In this document: one piece after another, positions 26,111-35,100 of the stretch
Numbering within the stretch: the stretch's first letter is position 1
Layout: the number at the start of each line of letters is the position of its first letter
NCBI GenBank assembly: GCA_041665605.1
Contig: JBAYIO010000007.1
Location: 1-64,000 of the forward strand
Direction of reading: 5' to 3'
Source of the DNA: CAIPAT01 sp041665605
GTDB taxonomy: Bacteria; Verrucomicrobiota; Lentisphaeria; Victivallales; Victivallaceae
DNA length: 64,000 nucleotides
Notes under the pieces: generated by a model
Told to the model about the DNA's origin: nothing
The model's input: the letters and a program-made list of their open reading frames with translations, nothing else
Database searches by the model: none
Translations under genes and position numbers: made by a program

Positions 26111-26149
26111 ATTTCCACAATCTAACAAATGGTTTTCAATACTCGATGA

Positions 26150-26344
26150 TTATTTTGGGTTAAGTACTTTTTCCGTTCTGGCCGCTCCTGCGCTATTCAC
26201 AGTAGAGGTGGATTGCTTGATGAAATTCATCCAGACAAAGTAGACGGCATAACCCGCGCCGCCGATAATCGCGAGAATGAGCAAGAACTTAATGAATTGC
26301 GCGACAGCCAAAGCCAACAGATTGAACCGGCGTTTTAAATCCAT
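26150..26344 (-). CDS. Small single-pass membrane protein
   Basis: 64 aa. One hydrophobic helix at about 16-42 (FIKFLLILAIIGGAGYAVYF) follows a basic N-terminus (MDLKRRF), giving an inside-N topology. A polar Ser/Thr/Ala tail ends at VLNPK. A GGGGGA ribosome site lies upstream of the ATG at good distance, which supports expression. Unknown function; it sits alone between two terminators. Confidence 0.6.
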   Translation of the reverse strand: MDLKRRFNLLALAVAQFIKFLLILAIIGGAGYAVYFVWMNFIKQSTSTVNSAGAARTEKVLNPK

Positions 26345-26448
26345 TTTTAATTCCCCCGTCGTCTAACTTGTTTTACAACAATATGTCCATGATATTCAAT
26401 AATATCACAAAATCCGTCAAAAAGCAATATCTGACAGCGGCAGCAGGA

Positions 26449-26484
26449 GAAAAAATGGCTCCCGCAGCTTAACAACTGCGGGAG
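26449..26484 (-). terminator. Rho-independent terminator of the hom-lysC operon
   Basis: On the minus strand CTCCCGCAG-TTGTTAAG-CTGCGGGAG forms a 9-bp GC-rich stem, followed by CCATTTTTT. It lies just after the aspartokinase stop. Confidence 0.9.
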
Positions 26485-26495
26485 TATGGGAACCG

Positions 26496-27902
26496 TTACT
26501 GAACTTCGACAAATTCCCGGTGAAGGGCTTTCTGAGCCTCTTCGTAATGATCCCGCTCGATCATGAACTGCATATTCACCTGACGCATGCACTGGTCCAG
26601 TGCGAGAACGTTGATTTTCTTCTCGGCCAGGGCCTTGGCTGCGCGATAGAGGAAACCTGGAATCTTCATATTGGAACCAATCACGGAAACTATTGCCACT
26701 TCACTGGTGGTGATCTCAGCCGCCGGGAAATGCGCCTTGATGCTTTCCACACATGCCTTCAGGTCTTTACTCTTCTGCGGCACATAATGCGTAATTGTAT
26801 TCGCATTGGTGTTTTTGGCTATATAACTGATCTTGTACCGGGCAAAACTTTCGAGCAGTTTGAAGTCATAACCGCTTTGTCCGACCATTTCAGGGTCAAA
26901 TACTTCGATGGCCAGGATGTCTTTGCGACCGCAGATCATCTCGACCCGCGGTTCGGGTGAGACATAATCTTTGGTAATCAGCGTACCTGGATGTTTCGGG
27001 TCGAAAGCATTAGTAACGCGGATATGAATATTCTTCATTTCCATCTCTTTGGAAGCTTTCGGATGAATCGCCTCCATATTCATATCGGCAAGCTGGTCGG
27101 CAATGTCATAATTAGTATTGCCGATAATCCTGACCTTATCCGCGCCCATCAGTTTCGGGTCGCCGGTGCTGAGGTGGAACTCTTTATGAATGATCCCTTC
27201 GCAGGCATCTGTCAGCACGGCCACCTTGCTGAATGTAATTTCGCTGTAGCCGCGGTCAAAACGGTTCATAATGCCTTCGGCGCATTTGGCATAGCCGGTG
27301 ACAATCGGCATGGACACGGCAAAATCAATGCCTTCGAAATTGCGCAGAATCGTCTCTTCAATCGAACATGCTTCGCTTTCCTTCCAGCCGGAAAGGTCCA
27401 CAAAAACGGCGTTTACACCACGTCTTTTTAGAATTTGCACGGAGTTGTAGGCGCTGTGGGCTTCACCGACGGCGCTCAGAAACTCACGGGTGGCGGGCAG
27501 ATAGTCCTTCGGGGTGAAATGACCGAAAGTACGCAGTCTTGCCAAATCTTTCAGGCAGACTTTTATGCCGTCAATGCGTTCATTGATGAACGAATCGGCA
27601 TCATTCTGGTCGAGGCCGATGCTCTCAAACGAACGGTTTAGTTCAATCATTTTCGCCCGTACTTTCTCAAGCGAGGTTTCCCAGTCCCTGCCGTCCTGAG
27701 CAAAAACGCCGTAAACGCCGGGCTCTCCGGTTTTCTTGTCTTCGAGCAGCAGATTGGTAATGCCGCCGTAAGCGGAAACAATGAATATGCGATTATAAAG
27801 TTCAGCGCCTTTTCTGTCGCCGATAATCACGTTGTTCATGATGTCGCCGAACCGGCTCATGGAAGTCCCGCCGATTTTTTCCACAGTATGCTTTCCCGGC
27901 AT
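26496..27902 (-). CDS. Aspartate kinase (ectoine-associated-type sequence)
   Basis: Phosphorylates aspartate, the first step to lysine, threonine and methionine. 468 aa with the kinase signature VEKIGGTSMSRF at 7-18, FIVSAYGGITNLLLE near 43-57, KEFHLSTGDPKLMG near 240, and two C-terminal ACT-type domains (about 315-468; IVSVIGSNMKIPG). The N-terminal half resembles, from memory, the distinctive Ask_Ect aspartokinases found beside ectoine genes. Here no ectoine gene is nearby; it sits 1 bp below homoserine dehydrogenase. The main function is therefore probably amino-acid synthesis, with possible altered feedback. Confidence 0.9.
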   Translation of the reverse strand: MPGKHTVEKIGGTSMSRFGDIMNNVIIGDRKGAELYNRIFIVSAYGGITNLLLEDKKTGEPGVYGVFAQDGRDWETSLEKVRAKMIELNRSFESIGLDQNDADSFINERIDGIKVCLKDLARLRTFGHFTPKDYLPATREFLSAVGEAHSAYNSVQILKRRGVNAVFVDLSGWKESEACSIEETILRNFEGIDFAVSMPIVTGYAKCAEGIMNRFDRGYSEITFSKVAVLTDACEGIIHKEFHLSTGDPKLMGADKVRIIGNTNYDIADQLADMNMEAIHPKASKEMEMKNIHIRVTNAFDPKHPGTLITKDYVSPEPRVEMICGRKDILAIEVFDPEMVGQSGYDFKLLESFARYKISYIAKNTNANTITHYVPQKSKDLKACVESIKAHFPAAEITTSEVAIVSVIGSNMKIPGFLYRAAKALAEKKINVLALDQCMRQVNMQFMIERDHYEEAQKALHREFVEVQ

Positions 27903-27903
27903 T

Positions 27904-29193
27904 TTAGATATCCTCGATTCTTAAAAGTTTTACTTTGTCGCAGACTGCCTTCAATTTCTCAATTCCGGCAATCGCCTCCCTGATCTGCTTCTCCTTGGCC
28001 AGATGAGTGAGAATCAATAGAGAAACATTCTCTTCAGACTGCCCTTCCCGCTGAACGAAGCTGGAAATGCTGATACTTTTGTCGCCCAGAATTTTAGCCA
28101 CTGCGGCAATCACCCCCGGCTTGTCTTTTACCTGCAACCGCATATAATATCTGGTTTCGATTTCTTCCATCGGCAGGATATGGCGGTACTGCCGCCCGAT
28201 CCGGAATGCGGGAATGCGGCGGTGTGAACCGAATTTCAAGTTCAGCGCCACATCCACCAGATCAGCCACGACTGCGCTGGCGGTGGCATTCCGTCCGGCG
28301 CCTCTGCCGTAAAACAGTGCATCGCCGACATAATCGCCGTTGACCATAACTCCGTTAAACACTTCGGCAATCCCTGCCAGCAGGGCGCTTTTCGGAATAA
28401 GCGTCGGATGAACGCGAATCTGGACGTCTTCCTTGACCTGTTTGATGATGGCAAGCAGTTTGATCCGGTAACCGAGTTCATCCGCAAAGCGTAAATCGAC
28501 AAGGGAGATATCCCGGATGCCTTCAATGTGAATGGGGTCCAGGCCGAACCACTCACCATAGGCCAGCGATGCAAGAATCGCCGCTTTATGCGCGGTGTCG
28601 AAGCCGTCAATATCCAGTGACGGTTCAGCTTCGGCATAGCCGAGCGCCTGTGCATCTTTGAGGATCGGTTCGAAATCCAGCCCTTCCCGCTCCATTCTGG
28701 TCAGAATATAATTGCATGTGCCGTTTAAAATCCCGTAGATCTTTTGTATCCGGTTGGCGGCCAGGCCTTCGCGCAGAACTTTGATGATCGGAATGCCGCC
28801 GGCAACGCTGGCTTCATAATAAATATCCGCTTTAGATTTCTCGGCCGCGGCAAAAAGTTCTTCACCCTTCTTGGCCAGCAGCGCTTTGTTGGCGGTAACC
28901 ACCGGTTTACCCTGCTTTAGCGCTTCCAGAATGAAATCCTTGGCGATAGTGGTGCCGCCGACCAGTTCGACCACGACGTCAACTTCCTTGATCAGCGCCC
29001 TGGCGTCAGTAGTCAATATCTTTTTCGGCACTTTAACGCCGCGATCACTTGTGATATCAATGTCGGCGATTTTTGAAAGCACCAGCTTCACACCTGTTCG
29101 TTTGGCAATGACGTCTCCGTTACTCAGCAGATTAGCAGCAACGCCGGCTCCGACAGTCCCAAAACCAATGATTCCAACCTTTATTTCTTTCAC
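27904..29193 (-). CDS. hom: Homoserine dehydrogenase
   Basis: Reduces aspartate semialdehyde to homoserine for threonine and methionine. 429 aa, the typical long form. NAD(P) motif GIIGFGTVGAGVAANL (8-23), YEASVAGGIPIIKVLREG near 125-142, GILNGTCNYILT near 150-161, DIDGFDTAHKAAILA near 200, and a C-terminal ACT domain from about 350 (YYMRLQVKDKPGVIAA). First gene of a two-gene operon with the aspartokinase, 1 bp apart. Confidence 0.96.
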   Translation of the reverse strand: MKEIKVGIIGFGTVGAGVAANLLSNGDVIAKRTGVKLVLSKIADIDITSDRGVKVPKKILTTDARALIKEVDVVVELVGGTTIAKDFILEALKQGKPVVTANKALLAKKGEELFAAAEKSKADIYYEASVAGGIPIIKVLREGLAANRIQKIYGILNGTCNYILTRMEREGLDFEPILKDAQALGYAEAEPSLDIDGFDTAHKAAILASLAYGEWFGLDPIHIEGIRDISLVDLRFADELGYRIKLLAIIKQVKEDVQIRVHPTLIPKSALLAGIAEVFNGVMVNGDYVGDALFYGRGAGRNATASAVVADLVDVALNLKFGSHRRIPAFRIGRQYRHILPMEEIETRYYMRLQVKDKPGVIAAVAKILGDKSISISSFVQREGQSEENVSLLILTHLAKEKQIREAIAGIEKLKAVCDKVKLLRIEDI

Positions 29194-29553
29194 AATAAGT
29201 CAACCCTTATTTTTTTATTTCCTCACAAACATCTTTTTAAAATAGCAGATTTTATGAAAATTAAAACCTGGCAGACCGCTTAATTTAATAAAAATCAACA
29301 ATTTGAACACCATTGTGCCGGGCACATTGGACGCCTTTGCCCGGAATAATTTTGCTGTTGTCATCCAATTTTCCAACCCGATAAAATCTCAAAGAAATAT
29401 CAGACATTGACTTGAAAATTTAAAACCCATGCTATATTATGCTAGAATTGAGGGATTTGCGTGCGTTAATATATTTTAATCTCGAATGTTATTAATAAGG
29501 CAACGTCTATTTCGATATTTGAATAATTAACCCATTATGAGGAGGAGTATAAA
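29194..29553. other. Intergenic region between hom and the CBM48-like gene
   Basis: 360 bp, AT-rich. The plus-strand promoter at 29412-29440 and a ~110-nt leader occupy the right side; the hom promoter must lie on the left. No open frame or structured RNA is evident. Confidence 0.45.
29412..29440 (+). promoter_or_regulatory. Sigma-70-like promoter for the CBM48-like gene
   Basis: TTGAAA (29412-29417), 17-bp spacer, TATTAT (29435-29440). A second reading uses TTGACT at 29407. Confidence 0.5.
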
Positions 29554-30054
29554 ATGCAAAGTTCAAAGAGCAGTCACAAAGCGTCCGGGATCAATCACAC
29601 CGCAGCAACCAAGACAGCAGCCGTAAAAAAAGTTCCCGCGGCGAAGAAACCGGCCGTCAAAGCAGTCAAAGCCGCCGCCCCGGCAGCAGTAATAAAAGCG
29701 CCGGCAACGAAAAAACCGGACGTTAAAGCAGTCAAAGCCGCTGCCCCGGCAGCAGTAATAAAAGCGCCGGCAGCGAAAAAACCGGCAGTTAAACGTAAGC
29801 ATGTAATATTCAAGGTACGGACCAAACCTGGCAGCAAGGTATATCTTGCCGGTGATTTCAATGACTGGAATCATCTGGAGAAAGAATTATCCGACCATGA
29901 CGGCAATGGCTTTTATCAAGTCGCGGTGGCGCTGGAATACGGCACTTACGAGTATAAATTCCACATCAATGACGCCTGGTGCGTCGACCCGGAAAATCCG
30001 AATTTCAGGCCGAACGCCATGGGAACATTAAATAGTGTTATTATCGTAGAATAA
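29554..30054 (+). CDS. Histone-H1-like basic tail fused to a CBM48-type glycogen-binding domain
   Basis: 166 aa. Residues 1-82 are Lys/Ala/Pro/Val-rich, with a duplicated ~28-residue unit (KKPAVKAVKAAAPAAVIKAP). The duplication is also visible in the DNA (about 29646-29790). Residues 84-166 are a compact CBM48/AMPK-beta-like domain: VIFKVRTKPGSKVYLAGDFN, DWNHLEKEL, GTYEYKFHINDAWCVDPENP and a C-terminal NSVIIVE. The domain normally binds glycogen or starch and is often attached to enzymes; here it has no catalytic partner. AGGAGGAG precedes the ATG. The tail could bind nucleic acid or polyanions, which is inference. Confidence 0.85.
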   Translation: MQSSKSSHKASGINHTAATKTAAVKKVPAAKKPAVKAVKAAAPAAVIKAPATKKPDVKAVKAAAPAAVIKAPAAKKPAVKRKHVIFKVRTKPGSKVYLAGDFNDWNHLEKELSDHDGNGFYQVAVALEYGTYEYKFHINDAWCVDPENPNFRPNAMGTLNSVIIVE

Positions 30055-30072
30055 GCTTTCCCTGAAACCGGT

Positions 30073-30107
30073 CAGGCAGCCGTTACCGGCTGCCTGATTT
30101 GTTGCTT
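30073..30107 (+). terminator. Hairpin terminator after the CBM48-like gene
   Basis: CAGGCAGCCG-TTAC-CGGCTGCCTG is a perfect 10-bp stem followed by ATTTGTTGCTTT. The T-tract is interrupted but the stem is strong. Confidence 0.75.
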
Positions 30108-30143
30108 TATATGCGTAATAAATTTTCTAAGCGGAGGTTGTCA

Positions 30144-30746
30144 ATGAGTAAGATACTGGTTCTTTACTACAGTATGTACGGACACGTCGAAACCATGGCA
30201 AACGCAGTGGCGGAAGGCGCACGCAACGTCGAAGGCACCGAAGTCACGATCAAGCGCGTACCTGATTTGATTCCGGAAGATGCGGCTCGAAAAGCCGGAG
30301 CCAAGCTGGATCAGGCGGCGCCGCTTGCGACAGTTGATGATTTGCCTCATTATGACGCGATTATCTTCGGCACCCCTACCCGCTTCGGAAATATGTGCGC
30401 ACAGATGCGCAACTTCCTGGACCGGACAACTAAACTCTGGCTGAGCGGTGCGCTTGTCGGCAAGGTGGGAAGCGTCTTTGTCTCCACAGCTACTCAGCAC
30501 GGCGGACAGGAAACCACCATCACGTCGTTTCACAGCACGCTGCTGCATCACGGGATGATAATAGTGGGTGCGCCTTATTCATGCCCCGCGCTGCTTAACA
30601 TGAATGAAATTACAGGCGGCTCCCCTTACGGCGCGGGTACCCTAGCCGGCGCGGACGGCAGCCGTCAGCCGTCGGAGAACGAACTGACCATCGCCCGTTT
30701 TCAAGGCGAGCATGTTGCAAAAATTGTCAGGAAGCTGACCGCGTAA
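30144..30746 (+). CDS. wrbA: WrbA-type NAD(P)H:quinone oxidoreductase
   Basis: 200 aa from ATG 30144, chosen for GCGGAGG upstream and the normal N-terminus. Flavodoxin-like fold: FMN phosphate loop in YYSMYGHVETMA (about 8-19), FGTPTRFGNMCAQMRNFLD in the middle, STATQHGGQETT and a C-terminal GEHVAKIV. WrbA reduces quinones by two electrons and limits redox cycling. It lies between two transcription-stopping hairpins, so it is probably a single-gene transcript. Confidence 0.94.
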   Translation: MSKILVLYYSMYGHVETMANAVAEGARNVEGTEVTIKRVPDLIPEDAARKAGAKLDQAAPLATVDDLPHYDAIIFGTPTRFGNMCAQMRNFLDRTTKLWLSGALVGKVGSVFVSTATQHGGQETTITSFHSTLLHHGMIIVGAPYSCPALLNMNEITGGSPYGAGTLAGADGSRQPSENELTIARFQGEHVAKIVRKLTA

Positions 30747-30767
30747 AAAATCATCGAGTTATCGCTC

Positions 30768-30794
30768 ACAGTCTGCAAGCGGCTTGCAGACTGT
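30768..30794. terminator. Perfect 12-bp hairpin between convergent genes
   Basis: ACAGTCTGCAAG-CGG-CTTGCAGACTGT lies between wrbA (plus) and the sigma-54 activator (minus). No long T-tract on either side, so the arrest may depend on the stem alone. Confidence 0.65.
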
Positions 30795-30821
30795 CATTGC
30801 ACCCCGATCATGATGCTGAAA

Positions 30822-32447
30822 TCAAACCATCTTGTTATCGGATAATTTGCGCCATAAAGTTACAGGGCTTATTCCCAGTATCTCCGCCGCCCTGGTCCTG
30901 TTGCCTTCCGTCATTTTCAGGACAGAATTAATATGTGCAGCCTCCAGTTGAGAAAGCTTCATATTCACCGAATAATTCTGATCCGGATTAACCTTGTTTT
31001 GAACAATACACTGCGGCAGGCAGTCTATTGTGATAAGGCCCTTATTCGAAAAAACCGAAGCCCGCTCCATCGCATTCTCAAGTTCCCGCACATTCCCCGG
31101 CCAGTCGTATGAAAGCAGATAATCAATGCACGATACATCAAGGCGCAAATCATGAATTTTCATCTTCTTCGAAAATTTATTCACAAAATGGCGCGCAAGC
31201 GGCAGAATATCATCTTTCCTGGTCCTGAGCGGCGGCACCTCGATCTCAACTACCGACAGACGGTAATATAAATCCTCCCTGAAGCGGCCGCTTAGAACAT
31301 CAGCTTTCAAGTCCCGGTTGGTGGCGGCGATAATCCTTACATCAATCTTTCGCGGCCGGTTTTCGCCGAGTCTCAAAATCTCCTTCTCCTGCAAAACCCT
31401 CAATAGCTTCACTTGTGTCGCAGGGGAGACATCACCTATTTCATCCAGAAAAACAGTGCCCTTGTCCGCCTGTTCAAAAAGGCCGATTCTATCATGTGAC
31501 GCACCGGTAAAAGCGCCGGCCTTATAGCCAAAAAGCTCCCCCTCCAAAAGCGTTTCCGGCAACGCGCTGCAGTTAATGGCAACGCATATATTATTCGCCC
31601 TTTCGGAGTGTTTATAAATAAACCGCGAAAGCACCTCTTTCCCGGTACCGCTTTCACCTCTGATTAGAACCGATGTATCAAAGCGGGCGACCCGCTGCGC
31701 GACCTCCATTACGTCTTGAAAAGCCTTGCTTCTAACCTCAATAAAATCGTTTTTCACCAAATTCCCGCCAAGCAGCTTTAATTTCTTTCTTTCCGTTTCA
31801 AGCTCTCTGGCTTTTTTCTTAAGCTCTTCGGTATAGTATTTCACTTTGCCGATAATATCCTCATGTTCGAAGAAATTATGGAACTGCTTCAATTCCGCCC
31901 CCCACGAAGACTCATCCATGCCGGTGGCGCAGCAAACCCGATCCCCTTTACCTCTGCATTTGTTTTCAACAAAATAAATATTCTGCTGGAGGCAGTATGA
32001 AACGAAGCCGCTCGCATAACCAGTCAATATCCAGCAGACGGGATAATCCCCTTTGCCGATTTCGGTGGTATGTCCTTCCACTTCGCACGAATTATACCAC
32101 AAGAACTCCAGGTGAAATATCTTGTTCTCCGTATCCAGTTTCAGTATTTTTATCTGAGTCCTGGCTGACCCCTGAAATGACAGAAGCTTGGTTGCGCTCA
32201 TTATCCATTCCCGGATATCCCCCCACTTGAATATCCGCTGCATCGCGGCGGCGTCAGCCTGCCCCCAGAAATAGCCGAACCGGGTGAGTATCCTCTTCGT
32301 GTTTTCAACTCCGATGGAATCAATCAGATCCTTACGGAAAAGTGCAAAGGCATGGACATCATGAATGGCAAGCCGCCGGCCTTTAAGATTCAGACTGTCC
32401 TCTGAGAAATCTATAAGCTCATTTATCTTTAAATCATCAGCTTTCAT
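30822..32447 (-). CDS. Sigma-54-dependent activator with XylR_N and V4R sensor domains
   Basis: 541 aa. Residues 1-110 resemble XylR_N (RRLAIHDVHAFALFRKDLID, RFGYFWGQADA); 130-195 is a V4R ligand-binding domain (YASGFVSYCLQQ, CRGKGDRVCCATGMD), the pair used by XylR/DmpR to sense small aromatic effectors. A short coiled-coil linker precedes the AAA+ domain: GESGTGKE Walker A, GAFTGA sigma-54 contact loop, FLDEIGD Walker B. A Fis-type HTH ends it (NRTRAAEILGISPVTLWRKL). GAAGGG precedes the ATG. It is divergent from an operon with a -24/-12 promoter, its obvious target. The effector is unknown. Confidence 0.93.
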   Translation of the reverse strand: MKADDLKINELIDFSEDSLNLKGRRLAIHDVHAFALFRKDLIDSIGVENTKRILTRFGYFWGQADAAAMQRIFKWGDIREWIMSATKLLSFQGSARTQIKILKLDTENKIFHLEFLWYNSCEVEGHTTEIGKGDYPVCWILTGYASGFVSYCLQQNIYFVENKCRGKGDRVCCATGMDESSWGAELKQFHNFFEHEDIIGKVKYYTEELKKKARELETERKKLKLLGGNLVKNDFIEVRSKAFQDVMEVAQRVARFDTSVLIRGESGTGKEVLSRFIYKHSERANNICVAINCSALPETLLEGELFGYKAGAFTGASHDRIGLFEQADKGTVFLDEIGDVSPATQVKLLRVLQEKEILRLGENRPRKIDVRIIAATNRDLKADVLSGRFREDLYYRLSVVEIEVPPLRTRKDDILPLARHFVNKFSKKMKIHDLRLDVSCIDYLLSYDWPGNVRELENAMERASVFSNKGLITIDCLPQCIVQNKVNPDQNYSVNMKLSQLEAAHINSVLKMTEGNRTRAAEILGISPVTLWRKLSDNKMV

Positions 32448-32475
32448 CTGATTAACCCTTCATTTTGAAATAGCA

Positions 32476-32538
32476 AGTAATACAATATGCACTATCATTT
32501 CTTTTTTTCAAGCGTGTTATAATGATTCTTATATTACT
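32476..32538. promoter_or_regulatory. Inverted AGTAATA/TATTACT half-sites, possible activator binding region
   Basis: AGTAATA (32476-32482) and TATTACT (32532-32538), each next to GC on its outer side, are inverted 50 bp apart, upstream of the -24/-12 promoter. A 9-bp palindrome GACAGTGTC lies at 32543-32551. The distance suits upstream activating sequences, but short AT-rich matches can arise by chance. Confidence 0.3.
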
Positions 32539-32572
32539 GCCTGACAGTGTCTTATATAAACCTGCAAAACAT

Positions 32573-32588
32573 TGGCATGACAATTGCT
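32573..32588 (+). promoter_or_regulatory. Sigma-54 (-24/-12) promoter
   Basis: TGGCATGACAATTGCT contains the GG and GC pairs exactly 12 bp apart and matches TGGCAC-N5-TTGCW at all but one of the key positions. It lies 43 bp before the ATG of the M20 hydrolase gene and opposite a divergent sigma-54 activator gene. Transcription should start near 32599. Confidence 0.85.
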
Positions 32589-32630
32589 ATAAACACATCA
32601 TAAATTCTTTAACAAACAAGGAGCATTTAT

Positions 32631-33848
32631 ATGTACAGCATACTGGAAAACAGAAAGAACGGAATGAAAGAAGAGATTCTGGATTTCATGAAAGAACTGA
32701 TCAAAACTCCGAGCGAAAGCCTGAAAGAAAAAGACATTTCAGAAATTGTTTATAAAAAGATGACAGAGTTAAAGTACAACAAAGTTTTCAAAGATGACGC
32801 CGGCAATGTTGTCGGGTTAATCCTGGGCAGGGAATCCGATCCGACAATCCTCCTGAACAGTCACCTGGATACCGTGAATGTCTCCAATGCGTCTTCAGAC
32901 ATATACCGCCCACGTTTATTCGACGGGAAACTATACGGCAACGGCGCATCTGACTGCAAAGGCGGCCTGGCGGCACAAATCTTTGCGGGCGCGCTTCTCC
33001 GGCGGTGCATGCTTCCGTTAAGAGGCAACCTTATAGTCGCGGCGACGGTCGCGGAACAGAACGGGGTCAGCCTGGGCATAAGAGAACTGATAGCAAAAAC
33101 ACTGCCCGACATAGGCTTGACGCCTAAATATGCGATTCTCGGCGAACCGACGAATATGGGGCTTTATTACGGTCATGACGGCTGGGTGAAAATAGACATA
33201 CGCATGGAAAGTTCCAAGCCGGCCAGTCTTAACAGGGCGGTATCCAGCATATTCAGTGACTTCAGAACGAATTTTGCGAACAGGATGCATGTGAACTCGC
33301 TTGAGGAATTCGCCATGAGCGAGCCTGTTTATGAGGGTGGAAATGGCAGTTGCGCCAATATTATTGTCGCGAAAAGACTCCGCGCCAATGAGGCCGCCGG
33401 GAATGCCATCGGAATAATGGAGCATGAAATAGGTCTGCTCGGCGAGAAAATGAGGTCAGTGGCGGTGAATGTCAATGTTCTGAAAGAAGAACAGAAGCTT
33501 TATACCGGCAGCACGCGAATAGTGCAGCACATCACCAATGCATGGGCGTCCGACCCCTATTCCCCGGTAATGGAGAGAGCCAGGCATGCCCTTTCGGCGG
33601 CAGGCTGCAAAGTCACCACCGGCAAATGGGAATTAGGCAGACTGGGCATGGGTACGGCAGGCAGCGTGCTGACCGGGGAATTCAATATCCCGACAATAGG
33701 TTATGGCCCCGGCGATGAAAGCATGGCCCACATGGCAAGTGAAGGCGTTGATATCAACAATATTTATGAAGCGGCCTATGGCAATGCGTCAATCATCCAC
33801 AGCATGATAGGCATTCCCGTTTGCGGCTGGACTTCAGACGATATTTAA
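32631..33848 (+). CDS. M20-family metallohydrolase (DapE/ArgE/YgeY-like)
   Basis: 405 aa. Metal ligands and catalytic residues of M20: LLNSHLDTV (about 80-88), GNGASDCKGG (about 105-114), VAEQNGVSLG in place of the usual EExG (the first Glu is kept), LGEPTN near 172, and a C-terminal GPGDESMAHM segment with the last His. The family removes acyl groups or opens carbamoyl/peptide bonds of amino acids. The text resembles YgeY-type hydrolases, but no other yge gene is here. First gene of the sigma-54 operon. With acetate kinase next, release of an acyl or carbamoyl group from the inducing compound is a fair guess. Confidence 0.85.
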   Translation: MYSILENRKNGMKEEILDFMKELIKTPSESLKEKDISEIVYKKMTELKYNKVFKDDAGNVVGLILGRESDPTILLNSHLDTVNVSNASSDIYRPRLFDGKLYGNGASDCKGGLAAQIFAGALLRRCMLPLRGNLIVAATVAEQNGVSLGIRELIAKTLPDIGLTPKYAILGEPTNMGLYYGHDGWVKIDIRMESSKPASLNRAVSSIFSDFRTNFANRMHVNSLEEFAMSEPVYEGGNGSCANIIVAKRLRANEAAGNAIGIMEHEIGLLGEKMRSVAVNVNVLKEEQKLYTGSTRIVQHITNAWASDPYSPVMERARHALSAAGCKVTTGKWELGRLGMGTAGSVLTGEFNIPTIGYGPGDESMAHMASEGVDINNIYEAAYGNASIIHSMIGIPVCGWTSDDI

Positions 33849-33864
33849 ATCACGGATAGACATT

Positions 33865-35100
33865 ATGAATGTGCTAGTGTTCAATTGCGGCAGTTCGTCG
33901 CTTAAATACAAAATAATATCCATGCCCGGAGAGCAGGAACTGGCCGGGGGCGCCGCCGAACGGGTGGGCCCCAAAACCAGCGAACCGTCAAGAATAGTGC
34001 ACCGGTACAAGGGAAAAACAGAAATACATCAAGTGGAAATGCGGAACCACCATGAATCATTTCTGGAAATAATGAAACTGCTTTCAAAATATCCGGACCT
34101 CATTCCTGACGCAGTCGGGCATAGAGTCGTGCATGGAGGAAAGTATTTCACCGGCCCCGTCATTTCGGATGATTCCGTAATGGCGAAACTGGAGGAAATC
34201 AAAGACCTGGCGCCCCTGCATAATCCGCCGATAATGGAACTGATGTATGCATGCGGTAAATCTTATCCGGATCTGCCGCAAGTGCCAGTTTTTGATACCG
34301 CATTCCATTCAACCATCCCCGATTACGCGGCAACCTATCCGATACCTTCCGACATCTGTAAAAAAATGAATATCAGAAAGTACGGATTTCATGGTACAAG
34401 CCACCAGTATGTGGTGGAAGAGGCCGCTAAATTCATGGGGATTCCCAAAGATCGAATAAACGCGGTAAGCTGCCATCTGGGAAGCGGCGGCGCAAGTTTA
34501 TGCGCGGTGTCCGGCGGGCGGTCAATAGACAACACGATGGGCTATTCCCCGCTCCAGGGACTGGTTATGAGCACCAGATGCGGAGATCTTGATCCGGCGG
34601 TTTCAATGCAGTTGCTGTCATTGCACGAAAACAACAATGAAGAAGTGGATAAAATACTGAACAGGCAAAGCGGCGTGCTTGGCTTGTCGGGATATTCATC
34701 GGATATAAGAGACGTGCTCAATTCAATCGCGTCCGGCGGCAGTCACGACGAACGCCTGCTGAAAACCGCGGAAGTTTATCTGTGGCGCATAAAAAAATAT
34801 CTCGGAGCTTATCTGGCGATAACCGGCAGGGTCGATGCGGTAATATTCACGGATACAATCGGGGAGGAAGTCCCGTTCGTAAGAGCAAATGTCTGTCTGG
34901 ACATGGAGATATTCGGACTGATCATTGACCATGCCAAAAATAACAACGCGCATAAACTTCCTGTCGATATAGCTGCCGCAAACAGTCCTGTAAAGATACT
35001 TGTAATCGCCACCAATGAAGAACTTGCAATCGCACGAAGAACCTATGAAACCATAACCGGACATCAAACAGTACCGGCGACACAGGATTTACGCATATGA
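33865..35100 (+). CDS. ackA: Acetate kinase
   Basis: Interconverts acetyl phosphate + ADP with acetate + ATP. 411 aa. All expected active-site elements are present: FNCGSSSLKY (5-14), GHRVVHGG (about 85-92), FDTAFHSTIPD (Asp), YGFHGTSHQYV (His), HLGSGGA, VMSTRCGDLDP (Arg), and the C-terminal TNEELAIAR (Glu). Second gene of the sigma-54 operon, 16 bp after the M20 gene, and overlapping the next gene by 4 bp (ATGA). It is not next to phosphotransacetylase, so acetyl phosphate may come from phosphoketolase (41346-43709) or from a dedicated reaction. Confidence 0.94.
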   Translation: MNVLVFNCGSSSLKYKIISMPGEQELAGGAAERVGPKTSEPSRIVHRYKGKTEIHQVEMRNHHESFLEIMKLLSKYPDLIPDAVGHRVVHGGKYFTGPVISDDSVMAKLEEIKDLAPLHNPPIMELMYACGKSYPDLPQVPVFDTAFHSTIPDYAATYPIPSDICKKMNIRKYGFHGTSHQYVVEEAAKFMGIPKDRINAVSCHLGSGGASLCAVSGGRSIDNTMGYSPLQGLVMSTRCGDLDPAVSMQLLSLHENNNEEVDKILNRQSGVLGLSGYSSDIRDVLNSIASGGSHDERLLKTAEVYLWRIKKYLGAYLAITGRVDAVIFTDTIGEEVPFVRANVCLDMEIFGLIIDHAKNNNAHKLPVDIAAANSPVKILVIATNEELAIARRTYETITGHQTVPATQDLRI

